Under the pieces are notes generated by a model, which saw nothing but the letters and a program-made list of their open reading frames with translations, was not told the DNA's origin and made no database searches. A program made the translations under genes and the position numbers. This document shows, one piece after another, positions 41,520-51,171 of a stretch of 64,000 nt of DNA. Origin of the DNA: Bacteroides sp. (lineage in GTDB: Bacteria > Bacteroidota > Bacteroidia > Bacteroidales > Bacteroidaceae). The stretch covers positions 1-64,000 of the forward strand of contig DXLM01000002.1 of NCBI GenBank assembly GCA_019414725.1, in the 5' to 3' direction. Every line of letters starts with the position of its first letter. Position 1 is the stretch's first letter.

Positions 41520-42503
41520 ATGATGAATCTAACCATATCAAAACACACTCCTGTTCGTTTCTCAATAATTATTATGCTTTTGGCAACTTGTTTACCTATA
41601 GGTATCACGCCAATTGCTGCCCAAGGATTCTTTTCGACCACAGCCTTGACATATAGTTGTCAGGACATACCCCAAAGCATCATGTTTTGTGGAGAAAATA
41701 TTGATCTGACCCGATTTGACAGACGAGAACGAATTGATCGCGAGCTTTTGGCTTTCACGTATATGCACAGCACTTCTATACAGATGATTAAAAGAGCCAA
41801 TCGCTACTTCCCGATTGTAGAATCTATCCTTCAAGAAAATGGTATTCCAGATGACTTTAAATACTTGATGTCTATAGAAAGCAACAATAACCCATTGGCA
41901 CGTTCCGGAGCCGGAGCCGCAGGGTTATGGCAGTTTATGCCGGGAACCGGTCGTGAATTTGGTCTGGAAGTAGGACATAGTGTAGACGAGCGCTATCATG
42001 TAGAGAAATCAACACGTGCCGCATGTAAATATCTGAAACAGGCTTACGCTCGCTTTGGCAATTGGGTTAGTGTAGCTGCATCATACAATGCCGGACAGGG
42101 GCGTATCTCACGCGAACTGGAACGTCAATATGAGGAAGATGCACTCGATCTTCAGCTCGTAGAAGAAACAGCACGTTATGTTTATCGTATTCTTGCTGCA
42201 AAAATTATGTTTTCCAACCCGCAGAAATTCGGCTTCCGGCTGCGTGCGTGTGATTTATATCCCATCATCCCATATCACGAGATTAAAGTAGAAGAAAGTA
42301 TAGATGACTTACCTCGCTTTGCCAAAGGCAGAGGCATTACTTATTCACTTTTGAGGAATATGAATCCATGGATACGTAGCAGTTCACTTCCGGTACATGG
42401 AAAAAATGTATATTACATTCGTATACCAGACAAAGAAGGTATGCATTATAATCCGCGTATCATCATCCCGCACGATCCTCGCTGGGTAATAAAAGACGAG
42501 TAA
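41520..42503 (+). CDS. Lytic transglycosylase, SLT/MltD-like
   Basis: This is a murein hydrolase that cleaves the MurNAc-GlcNAc bond to form anhydro products. The start at 41520 (two adjacent ATGs) gives 327 residues; the frame can start earlier only at a TTG. A signal peptide covers about residues 1-35. The GEWL-fold domain has the catalytic glutamate in YLMSIESNNNPLA (Glu120), then SGAGAAGLWQFMPGTGREFGL and SYNAGQGRI. The C-terminal region (about 245-327) resembles the linker and part of a LysM-like region, without a full LysM repeat. Confidence 0.88.
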   Translation: MMNLTISKHTPVRFSIIIMLLATCLPIGITPIAAQGFFSTTALTYSCQDIPQSIMFCGENIDLTRFDRRERIDRELLAFTYMHSTSIQMIKRANRYFPIVESILQENGIPDDFKYLMSIESNNNPLARSGAGAAGLWQFMPGTGREFGLEVGHSVDERYHVEKSTRAACKYLKQAYARFGNWVSVAASYNAGQGRISRELERQYEEDALDLQLVEETARYVYRILAAKIMFSNPQKFGFRLRACDLYPIIPYHEIKVEESIDDLPRFAKGRGITYSLLRNMNPWIRSSSLPVHGKNVYYIRIPDKEGMHYNPRIIIPHDPRWVIKDE

Positions 42504-42590
42504 AGGTTAACAGTTTTCATATAAGCAGAAATAAATTCTACTTTGTGAGAATGAATATCTAACTGCAAGAAAATTACTTTTCTATCATAA

Positions 42591-42638
42591 AAAGAGCCAT
42601 ATCATTCCTCCGCAATGGAGTTTTTGATATGGCTCTTT
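42591..42638. terminator. Bidirectional terminator between the transglycosylase and ung
   Basis: AAAGAGCCATATCA (42591-42604) and TGATATGGCTCTTT (42625-42638) are perfect 14-base complements with a small inner stem. Confidence 0.85.
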
Positions 42639-42706
42639 CATTATAATCTCCGTAGTTAGTAACTTTTCAGGGAAGTCAACTCAGCTTTAATGATAGAAAA
42701 TGTACA

Positions 42707-43369
42707 TCACCATTCAATCTCTTTCAGCCCTTTACTCTTCAAATATTCATTAGCCTTGCTAAAATGTTTACAGCCAAAGAAGCCATAATCAGCAGACCGA
42801 GGAGATGGATGAACTGTCATCAAAATGCAATGCTTGGAAGCATCAATCAGAGAAGCTTTCGATTTTGCATAACTTCCCCACAACATAAATACCAAATTTT
42901 CACGTTCGTCACTTAACTTTTTAATAACTGCGTCCGTAAAGATTTCCCATCCTCTATTCCGGTGAGAGCCTGTTTGATACGCTCTGACAGTAAGTACAGA
43001 ATTCATAGAGAAAACTCCCTGCTCTACCCACCTGTCTAAATTTCCGGATTCAGGTATCGGCTTTCCTAAATCCTGATGAATTTCTTTAAAGATATTCATT
43101 AGCGATGCTGGAATAGCCGTCCCTTCCGGTACAGAAAAACAGACTCCATAATATTGTCCAGGAGTTGGATAAGGATCCTGTCCTAAGATTACAACTTTTA
43201 CTTTTTCAAACGGACAAACATTGAACATATGAAAAATCTGCGAACCGTGAGGCAATACATGCTCATGTGCATACTCGCTCCTTACAAAATCAGTCAGCTG
43301 CCGAAAATAAGGCTTATCAAATTCTTCTTGCAAACGCTTACGCCAACTTTCTTCTATTTTGACATTCAT
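42707..43369 (-). CDS. ung: Uracil-DNA glycosylase, family 1, with altered loops
   Basis: Ung removes uracil from DNA. The 220-residue protein has the water-activating loop ILGQDPYPTPG (Asp65, Tyr67), the uracil-specificity Asn in SMNSVLTVRA (Asn123) and the catalytic histidine in TVHPSPRS (His187). Two departures stand out. The usual DPYHGP has Pro68 in place of His, and the minor-groove intercalation loop HPSPLS is HPSPRS, with Arg191 where Leu inserts into DNA. The length and core are otherwise normal, so it is probably active but perhaps altered in specificity or search mode. It is 28 bases after the DPP gene. Confidence 0.92.
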   Translation of the reverse strand: MNVKIEESWRKRLQEEFDKPYFRQLTDFVRSEYAHEHVLPHGSQIFHMFNVCPFEKVKVVILGQDPYPTPGQYYGVCFSVPEGTAIPASLMNIFKEIHQDLGKPIPESGNLDRWVEQGVFSMNSVLTVRAYQTGSHRNRGWEIFTDAVIKKLSDERENLVFMLWGSYAKSKASLIDASKHCILMTVHPSPRSADYGFFGCKHFSKANEYLKSKGLKEIEW

Positions 43370-43396
43370 GTTTATCGTTTAAATTTTATATTCAGT

Positions 43397-45826
43397 CTAC
43401 CGTTGCGGAATATCAACTGAGGTTTCACTTTTTCCTTTTAAATGTTCTGAGAAAAAGTCTACCAAACGCCAATAAAAATATTCATTCATATCTCCAAATC
43501 CGTGACGCTGTCCGGGAAGCAAGAGCATATCAAAACGTTTGTTGGCACGAATCAAAGCATCAACGACACGAATCGTATTTGCCGGATGAACATTATTATC
43601 AATATCTCCGTGTACCAACATAAGATGTCCCTTCAATTGCTTCACGATTTCCGGATTAGTAGCAATCTTATATGCAAATGTAGTATCACCCTTTTCTGAA
43701 ATTTCCTCTTTCACCCCATGATGCGTTTCACTCCACCAACGGTTATAAATACGGTTATCATGGTTTCCCGCACACGAAACAGCAGCCTTATAAAAGTCGG
43801 GATACTGACAAATAGCCGCTGTCGACATGAAGCCTCCTCCTGAATGTCCATGAATACCTACTCGGTCAATGTCAATAAACTTATAGCGTGCCGCAAGTTG
43901 TTCCACAGCAGCCTTATGATCAGCTAGTGGATAGTCACGCATATTTCCATATCCATAGTTATGATACCATTTCGAACGACTGGGATGTCCACCTCTCTGT
44001 CCTACGGAAATGACAATAAACCCAGCCTGTGCCAGACGGTCAGTACGTACACTCATACGAGTAAACGGATAATAAACAGCTTCTACCTGAGGTCCCGGAT
44101 AAACATAATCGATAATAGGATATACTTTCGTCGAATCAAAATCATAAGGTTTATACATTACTCCATACAAGTCGGTCACACCATCGGCAGCCTTCACTGT
44201 AAAGAGTTCCGGGAACTGATAACCAGCTGCTTTCAATTGAGAGAAATCGCTTTCCTGAATCGTCATTACCTTATTTCCATTCCGGTCTATCAAATCAGCG
44301 CATGGAACAGTATTGACCCGTGAATAATTATCAACAATGAAGCGAGCATCATCATCAACCTCTACCTGATGGAAAAAATCACCTTTGGTCAGCTGTTTCA
44401 AGCCGCTTCCATCAGCATTCACCTTATATAAATGTTCGTAATATGGATTTTCTCCGTTTTCACGTCCGTTAGCAACAAAATAAATAGTACGGGTAGCCTC
44501 ATCTATTTTCACAACGCGCTCTACATGCCAGGGACCTTTCGTTATACGATTTTTCAAATTGCCCCGATCATCATATAAATAAAGATGAGCCCATCCGTCG
44601 CGTTCACTCCACTGTACAAACTCCTTTCCACCATTCAATACATAAATCGGACGAGTTTCCTGATAAGTATTCATACGTTCCTTTACAACTGGAACAATAG
44701 AATCCTGTCCGATGGTATACGTACAGACATCAATACGATGCAAGTCACGGCTACTCCGCGTCAGGAAGAAGCGAGTATTATCTCCCTGCCATACAGGAGA
44801 AATAAACTCTGCATCACGCTGCTTTTGCTCATACGGACGTGCTTCCAAGCCTAAGCTCTGGTTTTTCCAGGCTGACACCTTTATCTCCTTACGAGTATTG
44901 TTCACCATATCAAATACATACAAATGCTCTTCGGGAGCTTCCATCTCTCCAGGCATCTGATAGCGATAAGTCTCGAGTGTAGGACGAGGCTGAGCAACAG
45001 AATTGATAACCCAAAGATCTTTGACTTTACGGTCATCAGATACAATAGTTACAAAATGCTTTGAATCGGGCGACCAATATCCCCATACACCTCGACGTTT
45101 ACCGTTACAAAGTGTATCCGTATTCAATATACTGTACGGAATGCCATAGCCAAAATGTTCTGTTCCGTCTTTTGTCAACTGAATTTCTACAATTGTGCTG
45201 TCTTTTTCATCTTTCTGCGCCTTCCGGTAATCTTCCATGCTCATACGGAATAAATTGCAGTCTTTAGCATAGACAACAGTCTTTCCATCGGGAGAAACAG
45301 AAGCCCACGAAAGCTTTTTCGGTTCTTTTGCCTCTTCTGTCAGCTGAGTGAGTTTACGTGTCGGATAGTCATACGAAAAATAAAAGACTTTTTTCTCCGG
45401 TTTCTTCTTTTCGCCTTTTGCTGGCTTTACCTCTTGAGAAGACTCAACCTCGAAAGTAAATGTCCGTCCGTCTTCTTTCGCTTTCAGATTACGAATCGGC
45501 AAATGACGAGCCTCGAACGGATCGTGTACAATTTCTGTCAACTGAGAAGCTAGTTCGTCACGATCGAACAATTGCTTTTTTGTTCTTGAATTCGGGTCTA
45601 CAACAAACCAGAATGTACCTTCACTGGTTTTATATTCGAACCAAAAACTATTTCCCTGCTGAAACCAATGCGGATCAACCGTAGTCGAGAAAAGCATTGT
45701 ATTCAGTTTACTTTGGGTAAATTTCTCTGCCTGCAAATACTCAGGCAATCTTTCCTGTGCGGACAACGCCGTAGCACATAGGCACATACCGCCCCAAAAC
45801 AAAACACTAAAAATTGATTTCCTCAT
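43397..45826 (-). CDS. S9 family peptidase, dipeptidyl peptidase IV type
   Basis: This is an exported serine exopeptidase, expected to release X-Pro or similar dipeptides in the periplasm. The start MRKSIFSVLFWGG gives 809 residues, with a signal peptide (about 1-23). The N-terminal beta-propeller (about 40-540, DPP IV-type with repeated WSPDSKH and YIWSE-like blades) is followed by the alpha/beta-hydrolase domain. The catalytic Ser662 is in GIHGHSGGGF, Asp743 in HGDIDNNVH and His775 in GQRHGF. The alternative TTG start adds three residues. It is followed by ung in the same direction. Confidence 0.9.
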   Translation of the reverse strand: MRKSIFSVLFWGGMCLCATALSAQERLPEYLQAEKFTQSKLNTMLFSTTVDPHWFQQGNSFWFEYKTSEGTFWFVVDPNSRTKKQLFDRDELASQLTEIVHDPFEARHLPIRNLKAKEDGRTFTFEVESSQEVKPAKGEKKKPEKKVFYFSYDYPTRKLTQLTEEAKEPKKLSWASVSPDGKTVVYAKDCNLFRMSMEDYRKAQKDEKDSTIVEIQLTKDGTEHFGYGIPYSILNTDTLCNGKRRGVWGYWSPDSKHFVTIVSDDRKVKDLWVINSVAQPRPTLETYRYQMPGEMEAPEEHLYVFDMVNNTRKEIKVSAWKNQSLGLEARPYEQKQRDAEFISPVWQGDNTRFFLTRSSRDLHRIDVCTYTIGQDSIVPVVKERMNTYQETRPIYVLNGGKEFVQWSERDGWAHLYLYDDRGNLKNRITKGPWHVERVVKIDEATRTIYFVANGRENGENPYYEHLYKVNADGSGLKQLTKGDFFHQVEVDDDARFIVDNYSRVNTVPCADLIDRNGNKVMTIQESDFSQLKAAGYQFPELFTVKAADGVTDLYGVMYKPYDFDSTKVYPIIDYVYPGPQVEAVYYPFTRMSVRTDRLAQAGFIVISVGQRGGHPSRSKWYHNYGYGNMRDYPLADHKAAVEQLAARYKFIDIDRVGIHGHSGGGFMSTAAICQYPDFYKAAVSCAGNHDNRIYNRWWSETHHGVKEEISEKGDTTFAYKIATNPEIVKQLKGHLMLVHGDIDNNVHPANTIRVVDALIRANKRFDMLLLPGQRHGFGDMNEYFYWRLVDFFSEHLKGKSETSVDIPQR

Positions 45827-45845
45827 AACTTTCAATATACAATTC

Positions 45846-45897
45846 AGGCACTGATTATATCCGTTTTTCTTGATAAAAAGCGGAATAAACAGTGCCT
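45846..45897. repeat. Long hairpin between rseP and the DPP gene
   Basis: AGGCACTG (45846-45853) and CAGTGCCT (45890-45897) are perfect complements. Inside, TATCCGTTTTT and AAAAAGCGGAATA pair with a bulge. On the minus strand no T-run follows, so it may be an attenuating or processing structure in the DPP leader rather than a simple terminator. Confidence 0.6.
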
Positions 45898-45912
45898 TTA
45901 CCTATTTATAAA

Positions 45913-47253
45913 TTAGAATAAAAATCTCAGTACATCATTGAAGTTTGCCCAAATCAGTAAAGCAAAGAGCAAGAACATTCCCACCATCTGAGCATACTCC
46001 AGAAATTTGTCGCTTGGCTTACGACGAGCGATGATTTCGTATAGCAAGAACAATACATGACCGCCATCGAGTGCCGGAATCGGCAGGATATTCATAAACG
46101 CCAAAATAATAGAAAGGAAAGCTGTCATTTCCCAGAAACGCTGCCAATCCCAAACCTTAGGGAAGATACTTCCAATGGTTCCGAATCCTCCTACACTCTT
46201 GGCACCTTCTTTAGTAAAGACATACTTCATATCGTTTACATAGCCTTTCAAGGTGTTTATTCCTAAAGTTACTCCGGCAGGGAATGACTCGAAGAATCCG
46301 TAACTTAAATTGGTTTCCTTATAGCTTACCAGTCCACCTACTGCATCTACCATAAACTGTTCATTGGTCTGAACGGTTACCGTATCTCTCACACCTTGAC
46401 GCGAATAGACCAGTGAGAAGGATGCAGAGGTCTTCTTTTCTAATTCAGCCTTAGAACGGAGCTTGCCCATTTCATCCATAAATTCATTCCAAGAATTCAA
46501 TGGAGTACCATTAAAAGCAAGCAGTGAATCACCTTTCTGAATGCCCGCTTTAGCAAATCCTCCACCAGCCAATACAGAGTCGACTATATTCGGACGGAAA
46601 GTTGCCACAAACATCGGATCTTCTTTTGCAACATCAAGCAAGCTCAACTCAGGCATCAGAATTTTTTTCTCTTCACCATTGCGAAGTACTGTAACTTCAC
46701 GAGCTTCTACAATGTCACGAAGCATATCCATATCAAAGCGAACCAGTTCCTTATCGTCTGCACTCTTCAGAATATCTCCATCACGGAATCCAATCTGCTG
46801 AGCTGTTTCATTGAACTTCATACCATAGGTCATGTCTTTCAAGGCGATGTAAGAATCTCCCCATGTATAAAGAATCATCGAATAGATAAACAAGGCCAGC
46901 AGGAAGTTCATCAATACACCTCCCACCATCACCAGCAATCGCTGCCATGCCGGTTTGGAGCGGAACTCCCAAGGCTGAGCAGGCTGTTTCATTTGCTCGG
47001 TATCCATTGATTCATCAATCATACCCGAGATCTTGCAATATCCCCCTAGCGGCAACCATCCTACTCCATATTCCGTATCACTGTTCTTTGGCTTAAACTT
47101 AAACAGTGAAAACCAAGGATCAAAAAAGATATAAAACTTCTCTACTCGTATTTTAAAAAGACGCGCAAAGAAAAAGTGTCCTCCTTCATGTATAATCACC
47201 AGCAACGACAAGCTGAGAATAAGCTGAAGGGCACGAATCAAAAATGTTTCCAT
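45913..47253 (-). CDS. rseP: RIP metalloprotease RseP
   Basis: RseP is an inner-membrane site-2 protease that cuts transmembrane anchors, for example of anti-sigma factors. The 446-residue protein has the zinc motif IIHEGGHFFFA in its first membrane helix (His22, Glu23, His26). It has periplasmic PDZ-like domains (about 120-310), a later MNILPIPALDGGHVLF motif with the third ligand (about 393-408), and four transmembrane segments overall. It lies 41 bases after dxr in the envelope operon. An ECF sigma with a membrane partner at 29.6 kb could be among its clients. Confidence 0.94.
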   Translation of the reverse strand: METFLIRALQLILSLSLLVIIHEGGHFFFARLFKIRVEKFYIFFDPWFSLFKFKPKNSDTEYGVGWLPLGGYCKISGMIDESMDTEQMKQPAQPWEFRSKPAWQRLLVMVGGVLMNFLLALFIYSMILYTWGDSYIALKDMTYGMKFNETAQQIGFRDGDILKSADDKELVRFDMDMLRDIVEAREVTVLRNGEEKKILMPELSLLDVAKEDPMFVATFRPNIVDSVLAGGGFAKAGIQKGDSLLAFNGTPLNSWNEFMDEMGKLRSKAELEKKTSASFSLVYSRQGVRDTVTVQTNEQFMVDAVGGLVSYKETNLSYGFFESFPAGVTLGINTLKGYVNDMKYVFTKEGAKSVGGFGTIGSIFPKVWDWQRFWEMTAFLSIILAFMNILPIPALDGGHVLFLLYEIIARRKPSDKFLEYAQMVGMFLLFALLIWANFNDVLRFLF

Positions 47254-47294
47254 CTAAAGTCTACTTTTCTATTTTGTAATGTTAATATATTCTG

Positions 47295-48452
47295 TTACTT
47301 CATTCCATTTATTACCATCTCAGCTGCAATACGACGTGTTTCTGCATCAGTCGAAACATAATCTTCGTAAGTAGGTGCAGCAATGAAAGGAACACGCTGC
47401 ATCGTTTTTTCTATTACATCACTCATACCTAAGAATGATATCTGGTCTTTCAAGAACGATGCAACAACAACTTCATTCGCAGCATTGACAATGCAAGGCA
47501 TATTACCACCCTGATGCAAAGCTTCATAAGCTAAAGCTAAATTGCGGAAGCGTTTGGTATCCGGAGCCTCAAAAGTCAAGCTGTTACATTTCATAAAGTC
47601 CAAACGGTCGAAAGACGAACGTATGCGCTGAGGATATGAAAATGCATATTGTATAGGCAGGCGCATATCAGGAACTCCCAATTGAGCTTTCACTGCACCA
47701 TCTTCAAACTCAACCATCGAATGTATCACAGATTGAGGATGAACAACGACTTCTATCTGTTCTGGGCGTACACCAAACAACCATTTTGCCTCTATTACTT
47801 CAAACCCCTTATTCATCATCGAAGCAGAGTCGATTGTGATTTTCGCTCCCATGCTCCAGTTGGGATGCTTTAATGCCTGTTCCTTAGTGACCGTCTGCAA
47901 CTGCTCCATCGTAAACGTACGGAACGGACCTCCTGAAGCGGTGAGAATAATCTTTTCCAACGGATTATTCATTTCCAGACATTGGAATATAGCCGAATGC
48001 TCTGAATCGACAGGTAATATAGGAGTATGATACTCGTTTGCCAAAGCATTGATCAGCTCACCAGCAACAACCATTGTTTCCTTATTTGCAAGTGCAATAA
48101 TCTTTCCAGCACGAATCGCGCTCATTGTCGGACGCAATCCGGCATATCCAATCATAGCCGTCAACACAATATCTATCGGCTGTGACTCTACAACCTGGCA
48201 AATAGCATCTGCTCCGGCATAGACTTTTATAGGCAAATCAGACAATGCTTCCTTCAGCTGCAAATATTTGTCTTCGTTAGCAATAACAACAGCTTCAGGA
48301 CGAAACTTCCGTGCCTGTTCGATAAGCAAATCGACTTTATTATTAGCAGTCAACACATAAGCTTCATATAAATCGGGATGTTCCTCTATCACTTGTAAAG
48401 CCTGCGTCCCGATAGAACCAGTAGAACCTAATATTGCTATTTGTTTCTTCAT
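47295..48452 (-). CDS. dxr: 1-deoxy-D-xylulose 5-phosphate reductoisomerase
   Basis: Dxr makes methylerythritol phosphate, the first committed step of the pathway that IspD continues. The 385 residues show the NADPH site IAILGSTGSIGTQALQVI (residues 5-22), ALANKETMV, the DSEHSAIFQ metal-binding region (about 148-156), the GGPFR flap segment, and ISAMMNKGFEVIEAKWLF-type (IDSASMMNKGFEVIEAKWLF). Length is standard. It lies two bases before the M23 gene's stop, in operon. Confidence 0.96.
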   Translation of the reverse strand: MKKQIAILGSTGSIGTQALQVIEEHPDLYEAYVLTANNKVDLLIEQARKFRPEAVVIANEDKYLQLKEALSDLPIKVYAGADAICQVVESQPIDIVLTAMIGYAGLRPTMSAIRAGKIIALANKETMVVAGELINALANEYHTPILPVDSEHSAIFQCLEMNNPLEKIILTASGGPFRTFTMEQLQTVTKEQALKHPNWSMGAKITIDSASMMNKGFEVIEAKWLFGVRPEQIEVVVHPQSVIHSMVEFEDGAVKAQLGVPDMRLPIQYAFSYPQRIRSSFDRLDFMKCNSLTFEAPDTKRFRNLALAYEALHQGGNMPCIVNAANEVVVASFLKDQISFLGMSDVIEKTMQRVPFIAAPTYEDYVSTDAETRRIAAEMVINGMK

Positions 48453-48454
48453 AA

Positions 48455-49318
48455 TTAAAATACCACGTACTTTTCTGGATTAATAGGATTTCCCTTATGC
48501 CATAATTCAAAATGCAGATGAGGCTGATTATCTTCTGTTTCCGACTGTCCTATTAAAGCAATCACCTCTCCACCTTTGACTTTTTCACCCTCGTGTTTCA
48601 TCAGTGAACCACAATGTTTATATACAGAAATAAAATTCTGCGGATGCTGTATTTGTATTACATACCCCCACTCTGCCGTATAAGCAGACATGATAACAGT
48701 ACCATCGAGGGTAGCAAGAATACTTTCATTAGGACTTGCTGTCAAATCGATCCCGAAATGACGCTTCTCCGGACTAAATCCCGCAGACATCACACCACGC
48801 AACGGGCGGTAAAATATCAATCCCGCAGCATCGCGCACATCAGTTACAGCTGTCAGATTATATCTTTCTTTTTCTTCATACTGCTTACGGAACTCCTCTT
48901 CTTCTTTAGAGCGCTCCATCAGTTTTTCAGCACGAAGATCGGTCAGCGAATCAATAGACTGAACCGTATCCGCCTTAACTTGTCCACTCAAGATATCCTG
49001 AATATTCATCACATAACGGCTCTGGCGTTCAAGAGCAGCCTGTAGCGAATCCGCCCGTAAGGCATTGGCAACGATCTGAGAACGGACTTCACTGTTCATA
49101 TATCCGGGAAGATAGTTTCGCAGCGGAGTAAAAGCAATAATGGCAGCTGCTATCAGAAAAATTACTGTACATACTGACAACAGCACAGACAAGCCGTTCA
49201 ACTTAGACACATGAATGCCCACTACCTCTTCCAAGGTATTTTCATTGATAATAGTCAGTTTATATTTAAACTTAATATTATGCCAAAAAGCTTTACGACC
49301 TTTTCTTGTCTTTCTCAT
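48455..49318 (-). CDS. M23-family murein endopeptidase, membrane-anchored
   Basis: This is a LytM-type peptidoglycan hydrolase or hydrolase activator. The 287 residues have a basic cytoplasmic start, one transmembrane helix (about 41-63), a coiled-coil-prone stretch (about 90-155), and the C-terminal LytM domain (about 175-287). The zinc residues lie in RHFGIDLTASP (His, Asp) and QPHLHFELWHKG (HLH). It sits between rimM and dxr in the operon. Confidence 0.9.
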   Translation of the reverse strand: MRKTRKGRKAFWHNIKFKYKLTIINENTLEEVVGIHVSKLNGLSVLLSVCTVIFLIAAAIIAFTPLRNYLPGYMNSEVRSQIVANALRADSLQAALERQSRYVMNIQDILSGQVKADTVQSIDSLTDLRAEKLMERSKEEEEFRKQYEEKERYNLTAVTDVRDAAGLIFYRPLRGVMSAGFSPEKRHFGIDLTASPNESILATLDGTVIMSAYTAEWGYVIQIQHPQNFISVYKHCGSLMKHEGEKVKGGEVIALIGQSETEDNQPHLHFELWHKGNPINPEKYVVF

Positions 49319-49328
49319 TATCTTATGT

Positions 49329-49841
49329 TTATTCCAACAATCCGTCCGGTATATCTACTTTCAGAACTCTGTTCTCTCTATCCAAATCGATAATAAATTC
49401 CTCGTGGGCAGGAAGCAAAAGTTCGTCACCGTCTTTTTCTATGACAAACAAAACATTCATCGTAGAATCATCAACGGCAACAATTTCCCCCAAACAGCCA
49501 TGATGAATATCCTCAACCTGGAATCCCGTAAAGAAATTCCAAGAAGTAATTTCATCTTGCTCATCCATGTATTTTTTAGGGAAATAAACCTCCACATTAG
49601 TCAGCATCCGTGCGCGTTCGGCTGTTTCAATTCCTTCAAATTTTACCAAAGCTACATCATCCGAACGGAAACGATATTCTTCTATAAAAAACGGAACCAA
49701 GATGCCATCCAGCAACAATACCAGATAATCGCACTCTACACGATCGAAAATATCATCGTTGAATGTAAAAGATACTTCTCCTTTAATACCGTGAGGTTTG
49801 TTTATCACCCCGATTTTATATACTTCTTCTTTCTTAATCAT
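49329..49841 (-). CDS. rimM: 16S rRNA maturation factor RimM
   Basis: RimM helps assemble the 30S head near ribosomal protein S19. The 170-residue protein has the N-terminal IGVINKPHGIKGEVSF motif (about 10-25) and a C-terminal PRC-barrel. The GVEIFTGFQVED-like (NFFTGFQVEDIHHG) and ELLLPAHEEFIIDLDRENRVLKVDIPDGLLE segments are typical. It lies four bases after murA. Confidence 0.95.
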   Translation of the reverse strand: MIKKEEVYKIGVINKPHGIKGEVSFTFNDDIFDRVECDYLVLLLDGILVPFFIEEYRFRSDDVALVKFEGIETAERARMLTNVEVYFPKKYMDEQDEITSWNFFTGFQVEDIHHGCLGEIVAVDDSTMNVLFVIEKDGDELLLPAHEEFIIDLDRENRVLKVDIPDGLLE

Positions 49842-49845
49842 AAAC

Positions 49846-51153
49846 TTACTCTATTCGGGTAATACGAGCACCTAAAGCTGTCAAACGCTGTTCTATATTT
49901 TGATAGCCTCTATCTATCTGCTCTATATTATGAATACGGCTGATGCCTTCTGCACTCAGCGCAGCTATTAACAATGCGATTCCTGCACGTATGTCAGGCG
50001 AAGTCATATTGCCTCCTCTTAAACGGAAGTTATGATCATGTCCGATGACAACTGCACGATGAGGATCACAAAGAATGATCTGTGCACCCATGTCAATCAA
50101 CTTATCGACAAAGAACAGACGGCTTTCAAACATTTTCTGATGAATCAATACGCTTCCTTTAGCCTGAGTAGCTACCACGAGCATCACACTCAACAAGTCG
50201 GGAGTCAGTCCCGGCCAGGGAGCATCAGCTATTGTCATAATCGATCCGTCGATAAAGGATTCAATCTCATAATGATCCTGTTGAGGTACAAATATATCAT
50301 CACCTCGCTGTTCCAGACGGATACCCAAGCGGCGGAAGCTATCAGGAATGATTCCCAGATTTTCGTAAGATACATTTTTGATAGTGACCTCACTGGATGT
50401 CATGGCTGCCATTCCGATAAAGCTTCCCACTTCAATCATATCTGGCAATACATGGTGCGTACATCCTTTGAGACTTTTCACACCTTCGATAGTCAGCAAA
50501 TTGGAAGCAATACCTGTAATCTTGGCTCCCATGCTATTCAGCATCTTACATAACTGCTGCAAATAAGGTTCGCATGCAGCATTATAAATCGTAGTTTTTC
50601 CTTCAGCCAGTACAGCCGCCATAATAATATTTGCCGTACCTGTTACAGAAGCCTCATCAAGCAACATATACGTTCCTTCCAAGTGGCTGGCAGTTATTTT
50701 AAAAACGCCATTCACTGCATCGTAGTTGAACGAAGCTCCCAGTTTCTGAATTCCCAGAAAGTGAGTATCCAAACGGCGGCGACCTATTTTATCTCCTCCC
50801 GGCTTGGCTATCATAGCTTGTCCAAAACGAGCAACCAAAGGACCTACCAGCATGACAGAGCCACGCAAACGCGAGCAACGAGTAAGGAACTCTTCACTTT
50901 CCAAATAAGCAAGATTTACATCATCCGCCTTAAACGAATATGTATCTACACTCTTTTTAGAAACCTTTACTCCCATGTCACGAAGCAACTGAATCAAATT
51001 ATTCACATCCAGAATATTCGGAATATTACTGATTGTTACTTCTTCGTCTGTCAATAATGTGGCACAAACCACCTGCAACACTTCATTTTTTGCACCCTGA
51101 GGAGCTATTTCCCCATGCAGTTTGTGTCCGCCTTCTATTACAAATGATGCCAT
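49846..51153 (-). CDS. murA: UDP-N-acetylglucosamine 1-carboxyvinyltransferase
   Basis: MurA adds enolpyruvate to UDP-GlcNAc, the first committed step of peptidoglycan synthesis. The 435 residues have the N-terminal PQGAKNEVLQVVCATLL (Lys22, Asn23) and the flexible catalytic loop IAKPGGDKIGRRRLDTH (about 115-131). In E. coli this loop carries Cys115, the fosfomycin target; here the aligned residue is Asp121. This variant is known in other bacteria with intrinsic fosfomycin resistance. It is in operon after the DUF4290 gene and before rimM. Confidence 0.96.
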   Translation of the reverse strand: MASFVIEGGHKLHGEIAPQGAKNEVLQVVCATLLTDEEVTISNIPNILDVNNLIQLLRDMGVKVSKKSVDTYSFKADDVNLAYLESEEFLTRCSRLRGSVMLVGPLVARFGQAMIAKPGGDKIGRRRLDTHFLGIQKLGASFNYDAVNGVFKITASHLEGTYMLLDEASVTGTANIIMAAVLAEGKTTIYNAACEPYLQQLCKMLNSMGAKITGIASNLLTIEGVKSLKGCTHHVLPDMIEVGSFIGMAAMTSSEVTIKNVSYENLGIIPDSFRRLGIRLEQRGDDIFVPQQDHYEIESFIDGSIMTIADAPWPGLTPDLLSVMLVVATQAKGSVLIHQKMFESRLFFVDKLIDMGAQIILCDPHRAVVIGHDHNFRLRGGNMTSPDIRAGIALLIAALSAEGISRIHNIEQIDRGYQNIEQRLTALGARITRIE

Positions 51154-51171
51154 AGTACCGGTTATTTAAGA

